The notes beneath the pieces are model-generated. The model saw nothing but the letters and a program-made list of their open reading frames with translations, was not told the origin of the DNA and did not search any database. A stretch of DNA of 64,000 bases. Source: Zea mays. Its lineage: Eukaryota; Streptophyta; Magnoliopsida; Poales; Poaceae. Of this stretch, positions 1-14,459 are shown in pieces; within the stretch, counting starts at the first letter, position 1, and every line of letters starts with the position of its first letter. The translations under genes and the position numbers were made by a program. The stretch lies in the NCBI RefSeq assembly GCF_902167145.1, contig NW_023366838.1, positions 1 through 64,000 on the forward strand. Direction: 5' to 3'.

Positions 1-1992
1 AAAAAAATGGGGGTTGTGTGGCCATTGATCATCGACCAGACGCTCATACACGTCACCCCACATATGTTTCCTTGCCATAGATCACATTCTTGGATTTCTA
101 GTGGAGACCATTTCTTGGTCAAAAATCCGTAGGTGTTAGCCTTCGGTATTATTGAAAATGGTCGTTCATGGCTATTTTCGACAAAAATGGGGGTTGTGTG
201 GCCATTGATCTTCGACCAGAGGCTCATACACCTCACCCCACATATGTTTCCTTGCCATAGATCACATTCTTGGATTTCTGGTGGAGACCATTTCTTGGTC
301 AAAAATCCGTAGGTGTTAGCCTTCGATATTATTGAGAATGGTCGTTCATGGCTATTTTCGACAAAAATGGGGGTTGTGTGGCCATTGATCATCGACCAGA
401 GGCTCGTACACCTCACTACACATATGTTTCCTTGCCATAGATCACATTCTTGGATTTCTGGTGGAGACCATTTCTTGGTCAAAAATCCGTAGGTGTTAGC
501 CTTCGGTATTATTGAAAATGGTCGTTCATGGCTATTTTCGACAAAAATGGGGGTTGTGTGGCCATTGATCATCGACCAGAGGCTCGTACACCTCACTACA
601 CATATGTTTCCTTGCCATAGATCACATTCTTGGATTTCTGGTGGAGACCATTTCTTGGTCAAAAACTCGTACGTGTTAGCCTTCGGTATTATTGAAAATG
701 GTCGTTCATGGCTATTTTCGACAAAAATGGGGGTTGTGTGGCCATTGATCATCGACCAGAGGCTCATACACCTCACCCCACATATGTTTCCTTGCCATAG
801 ATCACATTCTTGGATTTCTGGTGGAGACCATTTCTTGGTCAAAAACTCGTACGTGTTAGCCTTCGGTATTATTGAAAATGGTCATTCATGGCTGTTTTCG
901 GCAAAATGGGGGTTGTGTGGCCATTGATCATCGACTAGAGGCTCATACACCTCACCCCACATATGTTTCCTTGCCATAGATCACATTCTTGGATTTCTGG
1001 TGGAGACCATTTCTTGGTTAAAAACTCGTACGTGTTAGCCTTCGGTATTATTGAAAATGGTCGTTCATGGCTATTTTCGGCAAAATGGGGGTTGTGTGGC
1101 CATTGATCATCGACCAGAGGCTCGTACACCTCACCCCACATATGTTTCCTTGCCATAGATCACATTCTTGGATTTCTGGTGGAGACCATTTCTTGGTTAA
1201 AAACTCGTACGTGTTAGCCTTCGGTATTATTGAAAATGGTCGTTCATGGCTATTTTCGGCAAAATGGGGGTTGTGTGGCCATTGATCATCGACCAGAGGC
1301 TCTTACACCTCACCCCACATATGTTTCCTTGCCATAGATCACATTCTTGGATTTCTGGTGGAGACCATTTCTTCGGCAAAAATCCGAATGTGTTAGCCTT
1401 TGGTATTTTTGAAAATGGTCATTCATGGCTATTTTCGACACAAATGGGGGTTGTGTGGCCATTGATCATCGACCAGAGGCTCATACACCTCACCCCACAT
1501 ATGTTTCCTTGCCATAGATCACATTCTTGGATTTCTGGTGGAGACCATTTCTTGGTCAAAAATCCGTAGGTGTTAGCCTTCGGTATTATTGAAAATGGTC
1601 GTTCATGGCTATTTTCGACAAAAATGGGGGTTGTGTGGCCATTGATCATCGACCAGACGCTCATACACCTCACCCCACATATGTTTCCTTTCCATAGATC
1701 ACATTCTTGGATTTCTGGTGGAGACCATTTCTTGGTCTAAAATCCGTAGGTGTTAGCCTCTAGTATTATTGAAAATGGTCGCTCATGGCTATTTTCAAGG
1801 TCGCTCATGGCTATTTTCATAAAAAATGGGGGTTGTGTGGCCATTTATCATCGACTAGAGGCTCATAAACCTCACCCCACATATGTTTCCTTGCCATAGA
1901 TCACATTCTTGGATTTCTGGTGGAGACCATTTCTTGGTCAAAAATCCGTACGTGTTAGCCTTTGGTATTTTTGAAAATGGTCGTTCATGGCT
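1..1992 (-). repeat. knob180 satellite array, segment A (inverted orientation)
   Basis: Tandem ~180-bp monomers read on the minus strand; on the plus strand each carries gggggttgtgtggccattg and ccacatatgtttccttgcc. For the first 900 bp the period is exactly 180, with only a few substitutions between copies. Around 1371-1420 there is a divergent subtype (aatccgaatgtg, tatttttg), and near 1791-1800 a monomer with a 22-bp internal duplication. I recognise the sequence as the maize knob 180-bp repeat, a structural heterochromatin satellite with no coding role. The segment ends at an orientation switch near 1992. Confidence 0.95.
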
Positions 1993-2285
1993 TAGTCGAT
2001 GATCAATGGCCACACAACCCCCATTTTTTATGAAAATAGCCATGAGCGACCATTTTCAATAATACTAGAGGCTAAGACCTACGGATTTTTGACCAAGAAA
2101 TGGTCTCCACCAGAAATCCAAGAATGTGATCTACGACAAGGAAACATATGTGGGGTGAGGTTTATGAGCCTCTAGTCGATGATAAATGGCCACACAACCC
2201 CCATTTTTTATGAAAATAGCCATGAGCGACCTTGAAAATAGCCATGAGCGACCATTTTCAATAATACTAGAGGCTAAGACCTACG
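1993..2285 (+). repeat. knob180 satellite, short segment B (+ orientation)
   Basis: About 1.6 monomers in the opposite orientation to both flanks. The segment starts at the junction ttcatggct / agtcgatgatc and ends at gacctacg / catggctatttt near 2285. It includes the subtype with tttttatg in place of tttgtcg and one copy of the 22-bp internal duplication near 2231. Confidence 0.9.
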
Positions 2286-4520
2286 CATGGCTATTTTCGG
2301 CAAAATGGGGGTTGTGTGGCCATTGATCGTCGACCAGAGGCTCATACACCTCACCCCACATATGTTTCCTTGTCGTAGATCACATTCTTGGATTTCTGGT
2401 GGAGACCATTTCTTGGTCAAAAATCCGTACGTGTTAGCCTTCAGTGTCATTGAAAATGGTCGTTCATGGCTATTTTCGACAAAAATTAGGGTTGTATGGC
2501 CATTGATCATCGACCAGAGGCTCATACACCTCACCCCACATATGTTTCCTAGCCATAGATCACATTCTTGGATTTCTGGTGGAGACCATTTCTTGGTCAA
2601 AAATCCGTAGGTGTTAGCCTTCGGTATTATTGTAAATGGTCATTCATGGCTATTTTCGACAAAAATGGGGGTTGTGTGGCCATTGATCATCGACCAGAGG
2701 CTCATACACCTCACCCCACATATGTTTCCTTGCCATAGATCACATTCTTGGATTTCTGGTGGAGTCCATTTCTTGGTCAAAAATCCGTAGGTGTTAGCCT
2801 TCGGTATTATTGAAAATGGTCGTTCATGGCTATTTTCGACAAAAATGGGGGTTGTGTGGCCATTGATCATCGACCAGATGCTCATACACCTCACCCCACA
2901 TATGTTTCCTTGCCATAGATCACATTCTTGGATTTCTGGTGGAGACCATTTCTTGGTCTAAAATCCGTAGGTGTTAGCCTCTAGTATTATTGAAAATGCT
3001 CGCTCATGGCTATTTTCAAGGTCGCTCATGGCTATTTTCATAAAAATGGGGGTTGTGTGGCCATTTATCATCGACCAGAGGCTCATACACCTCACCCCAC
3101 ATATGTTTCCTTGCCATAGATTACATTCTGGGATTTCTGGTGGAAACCATTTCTTGGTTAAAAACTCGTACGTGTTAGCCTTCGATATTATTGAAAATGG
3201 TCGTTCATGGCTATTTTCGACAAAAATGGGGGTTATGTGGCCATTGATCATCGACCAGAGGCTCATACACCTCACCCCACATATGTTTCCTTGCCATAGA
3301 TCACATTCTTGGATTTATGGTGGGGACCATTTCTTGGTCAAAAATCCGTACGTGTTAGCCTTCAGTGTCATTGAAAATGGTCGTTCATGGCTATTTTCGA
3401 CAAAAATTAGGGTTGTGTGGCCATTGATCGTCGACCAGAGGCTCATACACCTCACCCCACATATGTTTCCTTGCCATAGATCACATTCTTGGATTTCTGG
3501 TGGAGACCATTTCTTGGTCAAAAATCCGTAGGTGTTAGCCTTCGGTATTATTGAAAATGGTCGTTCATGGCTATTTTCGGCAAAATGGGGGTTGTGTGGC
3601 CATTGATCATCGACCAGAGGCTCGTACACCTCACCCCACATATGTTTCCTTGCCATAGATCACATTCTTGGATTTCTGGTGGAGACCATTTCTTGGTCAA
3701 AAATCCGTACGTGTTAGCCTTTGGTATTTTTGAAAATGGTCATTCATGGCTATTTTCGACAAAAATGGGGGTTGTGTGGCCATTGATCATCGACTAGAGG
3801 CTCATACACCTCACCCCACATATGTTTCCTTGCCATAGATCACATTCTTGGATTTCTGGTGGAGACCATTTCTTGGTAAAAAATCCGTAGGTGTTAGCCT
3901 TCGATATTATTGAAAATGGTCGTTCATGGCTATTTTCGACAAAAAATGGGGGTTGTGTGGCCATTGATCATCGACCAGAGGCTCGTACACCTCACCCCTT
4001 ATATGTTTCCTTTCCATGGTTCATATTCTTGGATTTCTAGTGGATACCATTTCTTGGTCAAAAACTCGTAGGTGTTAGCCTTCGGTATTATTGAAAATGG
4101 TCGTTCATGGCTATTTTCAGCAAAATGGGGGTTGTGTGGCCATTGATCATCGACTAGAGGCTCATACACCTCACCCCACATATGTTTCCTTGTCGTAGAT
4201 CACATTCTTGGATTTCTGGTGGAGACCATTTGTTGGTCTAAAATCCGTAGGTGTTAGCCCCTAGTATTATTGAAAATGGTCGCTCATGGCTATTTTCAAG
4301 GTCGCTCATGGCTATTTTCATAAAAAATGGGGGTTGTGTGGCCATTTATCATCGACTAGAGGCTCATAAACCTCACCCCACATATGTTTCCTTGCCATAG
4401 ATTACATTCTTGGAATTCTGGAGGAGACCATTTCTTGGTCAAAAATCCGTAGGTGTTAGCCTTCGGAATTATTGAAAATGGTCATTCATGGCTATTTTCG
4501 GCAAAATGGGGGTTGTGTGG
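2286..4520 (-). repeat. knob180 satellite array, segment C (inverted orientation)
   Basis: About 12 monomers in minus orientation. Copies with the 22-bp internal duplication (attttcaaggtcgctc) occur near 3011 and 4291. Monomers near 2440 and 3362 carry the aaaattagggttg variant. The right end is an abrupt switch at 4520 (ggttgtgtgg / aatagccatgagc). Confidence 0.95.
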
Positions 4521-7500
4521 AATAGCCATGAGCGACCATTTTCAATAATACTAGAGGCTAACACCTACGGATTTTAGACCAAGAAATGGTCTCCACCAGA
4601 AATCCAAGAATGTGATCTATGGCAAGGAAACATATGTGGGGTGAGGTGTATGAGCGTCTGGTCGATGATCAATGGCCACACAACCCCCATTTTTGTCGAA
4701 AATAGCCATGAACGACCATTTTCAATAATACCGAAGGCTAACACCTACGGATTTTTGACCAAGAAATGGTCTCCACCAGAAATCCAAGAATGTGATCTAT
4801 GGCAAGGAAACATATGTGGGGTGAGGTGTATGAGCGTCTGGTCGATGATCAATGGCCACACAACCCCCATTTTTGTCGAAAATAGCCATGAACGACCATT
4901 TTCAATAATACCGAAGGCTAACACCTACGGATTTTTGACCAAGAAATGGTCTCCACCAGAAATCCAAGAATGTGATCTATGGCAAGGAAACATATGTGGG
5001 GTGAGGTGTATGAGCCTCTGGTCGATGATCAATGGCCACACAACCCCCATTTTTGTCGAAAATAGCCATGAACGACCATTTTCAATAATACCGAAGGCTA
5101 ACACCTACGGATTTTTGACCAAGAAATGGTCTCCACCAGAAATCCAAGAAAGTGATCTATGGCAAGGAAACATATGTGGGGTGAGGTGTATGAGCCTCTG
5201 GTCGATGATCAATGGCCACACAACCCCCATTTTTGTCGAAAATAGCCATGAACGACCATTTTCAATAATACCGAAGGCTAACACCTACGAGTTTTTGACC
5301 AAGAAATGGTTTCCACCAGAAATCCAACAATGTGATCTATGGCAAGGAAACATATGTGGGGTGAGGTTTATGAGCCTCTAGTCGATGATAAATGGCCACA
5401 CAACCCCCATTTTTTATGAAAATAGCCATGAGCGACCTTGAAAATAGCCATGAGCGACCATTTTCAATAATACTAGAGGCCAACACCTACGGATTTTAGA
5501 CCAAGAAATGGTCTCCACCAGAAATCCAAGAATGTGATCTATGGCAAGGAAACATATGTGGGGTGAGGTGTATGAGCGTCTGGTCGATGATCAATGGCCA
5601 CACAACCCCCATTTTTGTCGAAAATAGCCATGAACGACCATTTTCAATAATACCGAAGGCTAACACCTACGGATTTTTGACCAAGAAATGGTCTCCACCA
5701 GAAATCCAAGAATGTGATCTATGGCAAGGAAACATATGTGGGGTGAGGTGTATGAGCCTCTGGTCGATGATCAATGGCCACACAACCCCCATTTTTGTCG
5801 AAAATAGCCATGAACGACCATTTTCAATAATACCGAAGGCTAACACCTACGGATTTTTGACCAAGAAATGGTCTCCACCAGAAATCCAAGAATGTGATCT
5901 ATGGCAAGGAAACATATGTGGGGTGAGGTGTATGAGCCTCTGGTCGATGATCAATGGCCACACAACCCCCATTTTTGTCGAAAATAGCCATGAACGACCA
6001 TTTTCAATAATATCGAAGGCTAACACCTACGGATTTTTGACCAAGAAATGGTCTCCACCAGAAATCCAAGAATGTGATCTACGACAAGGAAACATATGTG
6101 GGGTGAGGTGTATGAGCCTCTGGTCGACGATCAATGGCCACACAACCCCCATTTTGCCGAAAATAGCCATGAATGACCATTTTCAATAATACCGAAGGCT
6201 AACACGTACGAGTTTTTAACCAAGAAATGGTTTCCACCAGAAATCCAAGAATGTGATCTATGGCAAGGAAACATATGTGGGGTGAGGTTTATGAGCCTCT
6301 AGTCGATGATAAATGGCCACACAACCCCCATTTTTTATGAAAATAGCCATGAGCGACCTTGAAAATAGCCATGAGCGACCATTTTCAATAATACTAGAGG
6401 CTAACACCTACGGATTTTAGACCAAGAAATGGTCTCCACCAGAAATCCAAGAATGTGATCTATGGCAAGGAAACATATGTGGGGTGAGGTGTATGAGCGT
6501 CTGGTCGATGATCAATGGCCACACAACCCCCATTTTTGTCGAAAATAGCCATGAACGACCATTTTCAATAACACCGAAGGCTAACACCTACGGATTTTTG
6601 ACCAAGAAATGGTCTCCACCAGAAATCCAAGAATGAGATCTATGGCAAGGAAACATATGTGGGGTGAGGTGTATGAGCCTCTGGTCGATGATCAATGGCC
6701 ACACAACCCCCATTTTTGTCGAAAATAGCCATGAACGACCATTTTCAATAACACCGAAGGCTAACACCTACGGATTTTAGACCAAGAAATGGTCTCCACC
6801 AGAAATCCAAGAATGTGATCTATGGCAAGGAAACATATGTGGGGTGAGGTGTATGAGCGTCTGGTCGATGATCAATGGCCACACAACCCCCATTTTTTTA
6901 TGAAAATAGCCATGAGCGACCATTTTCAATAATATTAGAGGCTAAGACCTACGGATTTTTGACCAAGAAATGGTCTCCACCAGAAATCCAAGAATGTGAT
7001 CTATGGCAAGGAAACATATGTGGGGTGAGGTGTATGAGCCTCTGGTCGATGATCAATGGCCACACAACCCCCATTTTTGTCGAAAATAGCCATGAATGAC
7101 CATTTACAATAATACCGAAGGCTAACACCTACGGATTTTTGACCAAGAAATGGTCACCACCAGAAATCCAAGAATGTGATCTATGGCAAGGAAACATATG
7201 TGGGGTGAGGTTTATGAGCCTCTAGTCGATGATAAATGGCCACACAACCCCCATTTTTTATGAAAATAGCCATGAGCGACCTTGAAAATAGCCATGAGCG
7301 ACCATTTTCAATAATACTAGAGGCTAACACCTACGGATTTTAGACCAAGAAATGGTCTCCACCAGAAATCCAAGAATGTGATCTATGGCAAGGAAACATA
7401 TGTGGGGTGAGGTGTATGAGCGTCTGGTCGATGATCAATGGCCACACAACCCCCATTTTTGTCGAAAATAGCCATGAACGACCATTTTCAATAACACCGA

Positions 7501-10500
7501 AGGCTAACACCTACGGATTTTTGACCAAGAAATGGTCTCCACCAGAAATCCAAGAATGTGATCTATGGCAAGGAAACATATGTGGGGTGAGGTGTATGAG
7601 CCTCTGGTCGATGATCAATGGCCACACAGCCCCCATTTTTGTCGAAAATAGCCATGAACGACCATTTTCAATAATACCGAAGGCTAACACCTACGGATTT
7701 TTGACCAAGAAATGGTCTCGACCAGAAATCCAAGAATGTGATCTATGGCAAGGAAACATATGTGGGGTGAGGTGTATGAGCCTCTGGTCGATGATCAATG
7801 GCCACACAACCCCCATTTTTGTCGAAAATAGCCATGAACGACCATTTTCAATAATATCGAAGGCTAACACCTACGGATTTTTGACCAAGAAATGGTCTCC
7901 ACCAGAAATCCAAGAATGTGATCTACGACAAGGAAACATATGTGGGGTGAGGTGTATGAGCCTCTGGTCGACGATCAATGGCCACACAACCCCCATTTTG
8001 CGGAAAATAGCCATGAATGACCATTTTCAATAATACCGAAGGCTAACACGTACGAGTTTTTAACCAAGAAATGGTTTCCACCAGAAATCCAAGAATGTAA
8101 TCTATGGCAAGGAAACATATGTGGGGTGAGGTTTATGAGCCTCTAGTCGATGATAAATGGCCACACAACCCCCATTTTTTATGAAAATAGCCATGAGCGA
8201 CCTTGAAAATAGCCATTAGCGACCATTTTCAATAATACTAGAGGCTAACACCTACGGATTTTAGACCAAGAAATGGTCTCCACCAGAAATCCAAGAATGT
8301 GATCTATGGCAAGGAAACATATGTGGGGTGAGGTGTATGAGCGTCTGGTCGATGATCAATGGCCACACAACCCCCATTTTTTTATGAAAATAGCCATGAG
8401 CGACCATTTTCAATAATATTAGAGGCTAAGACCTACAGATTTTTGACCAAGAAATGGTCTCCACCAGAAATCCAAGAATGTGATCTATGGCAAGGAAACA
8501 TATGTGGGGAGAGGTGTATGAGCCTCTGCTCGATGATCAATGGCCACACAACCCCCATTTTTGTCGAAAATAGCTATGAATGACCATTTACAATAATACC
8601 GAAGGCTAACACCTACGGATTTTTGACCAAGAAATGGTCTCCACCAGAAATCCAAGAATGTGATCTATGGCAAGGAAACATATGTGGGGTGAGGTGTATG
8701 AGCCTCTGGTCGATGATCAATGGCCACATAACCCCCATTTTTGTCGAAAATAGCCATGAACGACCATTTTCAATAATATCGAAGGCTAACACCTACGGAT
8801 TTTTGACCAAGAAATGGTCTCCACCAGAAATCCAAGAATGTGATCTACGACAAGGAAATATATGTGGGGTGAGGTGTATGAGCCTCTGGTCGACGATCAA
8901 TGGCCACACAACCCCCATTTTGCCGAAAATAGCCATGAATGACCATTTTCAATAATACCGAAGGCTAACACGTACGAGTTTTTAACCAAGAAATGGTTTC
9001 CACCAGAAATCCAAGAATGTAATCTATGGCAAGGAAACATATGTGGGGTGAGGTTTATGAGCCTCTAGTCGATGATAAATGGCCACACAACCCCCATTTT
9101 TTATGAAAATAGCCATGAGCGACCTTGAAAATAGCCATGAGCGACCATTTTCAATAATACTAGAGGCTAACACCTACGGATTTTAGACCAAGAAATGGTC
9201 TCCACCAGAAATCCAAGAATGTGATCTATGGCAAGGAAACATATGTGGGGTGAGGTGTATGAGCGTCTGGTCGATGATCAATGGCCACACAACCCCCATT
9301 TTTGTCGAAAATAGCCATGAACGACCATTTTCAACAATACTGAAGGCTAACAATTACGGATTTTTGACCAAGAAATGGTCTCCACCAGAAATCCAAGAAT
9401 GTGATCTATGGCAAGGAAACATATGTGGGGTGAGGTGTATGAGCCTCTAGTCGATGATCAATGGCCACACAACCCCCATTTTTGTCGAAAATAGCCATGA
9501 ATGACCATTTTCAAAAATACCAAAGGCTAACACGTACGGATTTTTAACCAAGAAATGGTCTCCACCAGAAATCCAAGAATGTGATCTATGGCAAGGAAAC
9601 ATATGTAGGGTGAGGGGTACGAGCCTCTGGTCGATGATCAATGGCCACACAACCCCCATTTTGCCGAAAATAGCCATGAATGACCATTTTCAATAATACC
9701 GAAGGCTAACACGTACGAGTTTTTAACCAAGAAATGGTTTCCACCAGAAATCCAAGAATGTAATCTATGGCAAGGAAACATATGTGGGGTGAGGTTTATG
9801 AGCCTCTAGTCGATGATAAATGGCCACACAACCCCCATTTTTTATGAAAATAGCCATGAGCGACCTTGAAAATAGCCATGAGCGACCATTTTCAATAATA
9901 CTAGAGGCTAACACCTACGGATTTTAGACCAAGAAATGGTCTCCACCAGAAATCCAAGAATGTGATCTATGGCAAGGAAACATATGTGGGGTGAGGTGTA
10001 TGAGCGTCTGGTCGATGATCAATGGCCACACAACCCCCATTTTTGTCGAAAATAGCCATGAACGACCATTTTCAACAATACCGAAGGCTAACACCTACGG
10101 ATTTTTGACCAAGAAATGGTCTCCACCAGAAATCCAAGAATGTGATCTATGGCAAGGAAACATATGTGGGGTGAGGTGTATGAGCCTCTGGTCGATGATC
10201 AATGGCCACACAACCCCCATTTTTGTCGAAAATAGCCATGAACAACCATTTTCAATAATACCGAAGGCTAACACCTACGGATTTTTGACCAAGAAATGGT
10301 CTCCACCAGAAATCCAAGAATGTGATCTATGGCAAGGAAACATATGTGGGGTGAGGTGTATGAGCCTCTGGTCGATGATCAATGGCCACACAACCCCCAT
10401 TTTTGTCGAAAATAGCCATGAACGACCATTTTCAATAATATCGAAGGCTAACACCTACGGATTTTTGACCAAGAAATGGTCTCCACTAGAAATCCAAGAA

Positions 10501-12077
10501 TGTGATCTACGACAAGGAAACATATGTGGGGTGAGGTGTATGAGCCTCTGGTCGACGATCAATGGCCAAACAACCCCCATTTTGCCGAAAATAGCCATGA
10601 ATGACCATTTTCAATAATACCGAAGGCTAACACGTACGAGTTTTTAACCAAGAAATGGTTTCCACCAGAAATCCAAGAATGTAATCTATGGCAAGGAAAC
10701 ATATGTGGGGTGAGGTTTATGAGCCTCTAGTCGATGATAAATGGCCACACAACCCCCATTTTTTATGAAAATAGCCATGAGCGACCTTGAAAATAGCCAT
10801 GAGCGACCATTTTCAATAATACTAGAGGCTAACACCTACGGATTTTAGACCAAGAAATGGTCTCCACCAGAAATCCAAGAATGTGATCTATGGCAAGGAA
10901 ACATATGTGGGGTGAGGTGTATGAGCGTCTGGTCGATGATCAATGGCCACACAACCCCCATTTTGCCGAAAATAGCCATGAATGACCATTTTCAATAATA
11001 CCGAAGGCTAACACGTACGAGTTTTTAACCAAGAAATGGTTTCCACCAGAAATCCAAGAATGTAATCTATGGCAAGGAAACATATGTGGGGTGAGGTTTA
11101 TGAGCCTCTAGTCGATGATAAATGGCCACACAACCCCCATTTTTTATGAAAATAGCCATGAGCGACCTTGAAAATAGCCATGAGCGACCATTTTCAATAA
11201 TACTAGAGGCTAACACCTACGGATTTTAGACCAAGAAATGGTCTCCACCAGAAATCCAAGAATGTGATCTATGGCAAGGAAACATATGTGGGGTGAGGTG
11301 TATGAGCGTTTGGTCGATGATCAATGGCCACACAACCCCCATTTTTGTCGAAAATAGCCATGAACGACCATTTTCAATAATACCGAAGGCTAACACCTAC
11401 GGATTTTTGACCAAGAAATGGTCTCCACCAGAAATCCAAGAATGTGATCTATGGCAAGGAAACATATGTGGGGTGAGGTGTATGAGCGTCTGGTCGATGA
11501 TCAATGGCCACACAACCCCCATTTTTGTCGAAAATAGCCATGAACGACCATTTTCAATAATACCGAAGGTTAACACCTATGGATTTTTGACCATGAAATG
11601 GTCTCCACCAGAAATCCAAGAATGTGATCTATGGCAAGGAAACATATGTGGGGTGAGGTGTATGAGCGTCTGGTCGATGATCAATGGCCACACAACCCCC
11701 ATTTTTGTCGAAAATAGCCATGAACGACCATTTTCAATAATACCGAAGGCTAACACGTACGGATTTTTAACCAAGAAATGGTCTCCACCAGAAATCCAAG
11801 AATGTGATCTATGGCAAGGAAACATATGTGGGGTGAGGTGTATGAGCCTCTGGTCGATGATCAATTGCCACACAACCCCCATTTTTGTCGAAAATAGCCA
11901 TGAATGACCATTCAAGAATGTGATCTATGGCAAGGAAACATATGTGGGGTGAGGTGTATGAGCGTCTGGTCGATGATCAATGGCCACACAACCCCCATTT
12001 TTGTCGAAAATAGCCATGAACGACCATTTACAATAATACCGAAGGCTAACACGTACGGATTTTTAACCAAGAAATGG
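4521..12077 (+). repeat. knob180 satellite array, segment D (+ orientation)
   Basis: About 42 monomers in plus orientation, many of them organised in a ~921-bp higher-order unit (listed separately). A deletion within a monomer is visible near 11911, where gaatgaccatt is joined to caagaatgtgatc. The segment ends near 12077, where the two orientations share the overlap aaatgg. Several frames stay open over three or four monomers (for example 4641-5381) only because the monomer is 180 nt long. Confidence 0.95.
5430..11190 (+). repeat. ~921-bp higher-order repeat of five knob180 monomers
   Basis: One monomer per unit carries a 22-bp internal direct duplication (gaaaatagccatgagcgacc plus tt, then the same again) and the tagged variant tttatgagcctctagtcg. 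The diagnostic ccttg of this monomer falls at 5436, 6357, 7280, 8201, 9123, 9864, 10785 and 11166. The intervals are 921, 923, 921, 922, 741, 921 and 381 bp. The full unit is therefore five monomers plus 22 bp, with two shortened units that have lost one and three monomers. This points to recent multi-monomer amplification by unequal exchange. Confidence 0.85.
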
Positions 12078-12988
12078 TCATTCATGGCTATTTTCGACAA
12101 AAATGGGGGTTTTGTGGCCATTGATCATCGACCAGAGGCTCATACACCTCACCCCACATATGTTTCCTTGCCATAGATCACATTCTTGGATTTCTGGTGG
12201 AGACCATTTCTTGGTCAAAAATCCGTAGGTCTTAGCCTCTAATATTACTGAAAACTGTCGCTCATGGCTATTTTCATAAAAAATGGGGGTTGTGTGGCCA
12301 TTTATCATCGACTAGAGGCTCATAAATCTCACCCCACATATGTTTCTTTGCCATAGATCACATTCTTGGATTTCTGGTGGAGACCATTTCTTGGTCAAAA
12401 ATCCGTAGGTGTTAGCCTTCGGTATTATTGAAAATGGTCGTTCATGGCTATTTTCGGCAAAATGGGGGTTGTGTGGCCATTGATCATCGACCAGAGGCTC
12501 ATAAACCTCACCCCACATATGTTTCCTTGCCATAGATCACATTCTTGGATTTCTGGTGGAGACCATTTCTTGGTTAAAAATCCGTACGTGTTAGCCTTTG
12601 GTATTTTTGAAAATGGTCATTCATGGCTAATTTCGGCAAAAATGGGGGTTGTGTGGCCATTGATCGTCGACCAGAGGCTCATACACCTCACCCCACATAT
12701 GTTTCCTTGCCATAGATCATATTCTTGGATTTCTGGTGGAGACCATTTCTTGGTCAAAAATCCGTAGGTGTTAGCTTTCGGTATTATTGTAAATGGTCAT
12801 TCATGGCTATTTTCGACAAAAATGGGGGTTGTGTGGCCATTGATCATCGACCAGAGGCTCATACACCTCACCCCACATATGTTTCCTTGCCATAGATCAC
12901 ATTCTTGGATTTCTGGTGGAGACCATTTCTTGGTCAAAAATCCGTACGTGTTAGCCTTTGGCATTTTTGAAAATGGTCGTTCATGGCT
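12078..12988 (-). repeat. knob180 satellite array, segment E (inverted orientation)
   Basis: About five monomers in minus orientation between two switches. The right junction (ttcatggct / tggtcgatgatc near 12988) has the same breakpoint as the one near 1992, and the flanking variants match on both sides. Confidence 0.93.
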
Positions 12989-14459
12989 TGGTCGATGATC
13001 AATGGCCACACAACCCCCATTTTTTATGAAAATAGCCATGAGCGACCATTTTCAATAATACTAGAGGCTAAGACCTACGGATTTTTGACCAAGAAATGGT
13101 CTCCACCAGAAATCCAAGAATGTGATCTATGGCAAGGAAACATATGTGGGGTGAGGTGTATGAGCATCTGGTCGATGATCAATGGCCACACAACCCCCAT
13201 TTTTGTCGAAAATAGCCATGAACGACCATTTTCAATGACACCGAAGGCTAACACCTACGGATTTTTGACCAAGAAATGGTCTCCACCATAAATCCAAGAA
13301 TGTGATCTATGGCAAGGAAACATATGTGTAGTGAGGTGTATGAGCCTCTGGTCGAAGATTAATGGCCACACAACCCCCATTTTTGTCGAAAATAGCCATG
13401 AATGACCATTTTCAAAAATACCAAAGGCTAACACATTCGGATTTTTGCCCAAGAAATGGTCTCCACCAGAAATCCAAGAATGTGATCTATGGAAAGGAAA
13501 CATATGTGGGGTGAGGTGTATGAGCCTCTGGTCGACGATCAATGGCCACACAACCCCCATTTTTGTCGAAAATAGCCATGAACGACCATTTTCAATAATA
13601 CCGAAGGCTAACACCTACGGATTTTTGACCAAGAAATGGTCTCCACTAGAAATCCAAGAATGTGATCTATGGGAAGGAAACATATGTGGGGTGAGGTGTA
13701 TGAGCGTCTGGTCGATGATCAATGGCCACACAACCCCCATTTTGCTGAAAATAGCCATGAACGACCATTTTCAATAATATCGAAGGCTAACACGTACGAG
13801 TTTTTAACCAAGAAATGGTCTCCACCAGAAATCCAAGAATGTGATCTATGGCAAGGAAACATATGTGGGGTGAGGTGTATGAGCCTCTGGTCGACGATCA
13901 ATGGCCACACAACCCTAATTTTTGTCGAAAATAGCCATGAACGACCATTTTCAAAAATACCAAAGGCTAACACGTACGGATTTTTGACCAAGAAATGGTC
14001 TCCACCAGAAATCTAAGAATGTGATCTATGGCAAGGAAACATATGTGTAGTGAGGTGTACGAGCCTCTGGTCGATGATCAATGGCCACACAACCCCCATT
14101 TTGCCGAAAATAGCCATAAGCGACCATTTTCAATAATATTAGAGGCTAAGACCTACGGATTTTTGACCAAGAAATGGTCTCCACCAGAAATCCAAGAATG
14201 TGATCTATGGCAAGGAAACATATGTGGGGTGAGGCGTATGAGCCTCTGGTCGACGATCAATGGCCAGACAACCCCCATTTTGCCGAAAATAGCCATGAAT
14301 GACCATTTTCAATAATACAGAAGGCTAACACGTACGAGTTTTTAACCAAGAAATGGTCTCCGCCAGAAATCCAAGAATGTAATCTATGGCAAGGAAACAT
14401 ATGTGTAGTGAGGTGTATGAGCCTCTGGTCGATGATCAATGGCCACACAACCCCCATTT
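12989..14459 (+). repeat. knob180 satellite array, segment F (+ orientation)
   Basis: About eight monomers in plus orientation. Near 13287-13460 is the divergent subtype pair with ccataaatcc, tgtgtagtgagg, aaaaataccaaagg and cattcggatttttgccc, which recurs at 51.9-57 kb. The segment ends near 14459, where cccccattta runs directly into gccttcgatatt of the opposite orientation. Confidence 0.93.

Noticed and set aside
4641..5381. Long open frames through knob180 (for example 246 codons here, 297 at 39342-40235, 338 at 50892-51908), on both strands
   Set aside because: The 180-nt monomer is divisible by three, so any frame without a stop in one monomer stays open through tandem copies. The peptides are repeats of the same ~60 residues on either strand, with stops wherever a monomer varies. 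There are no promoters, introns or domains.
11904..12176. Frame crossing the plus-to-minus switch near 12077
   Set aside because: It is a chance fusion of satellite frames across an inversion junction, with no sign of a gene.
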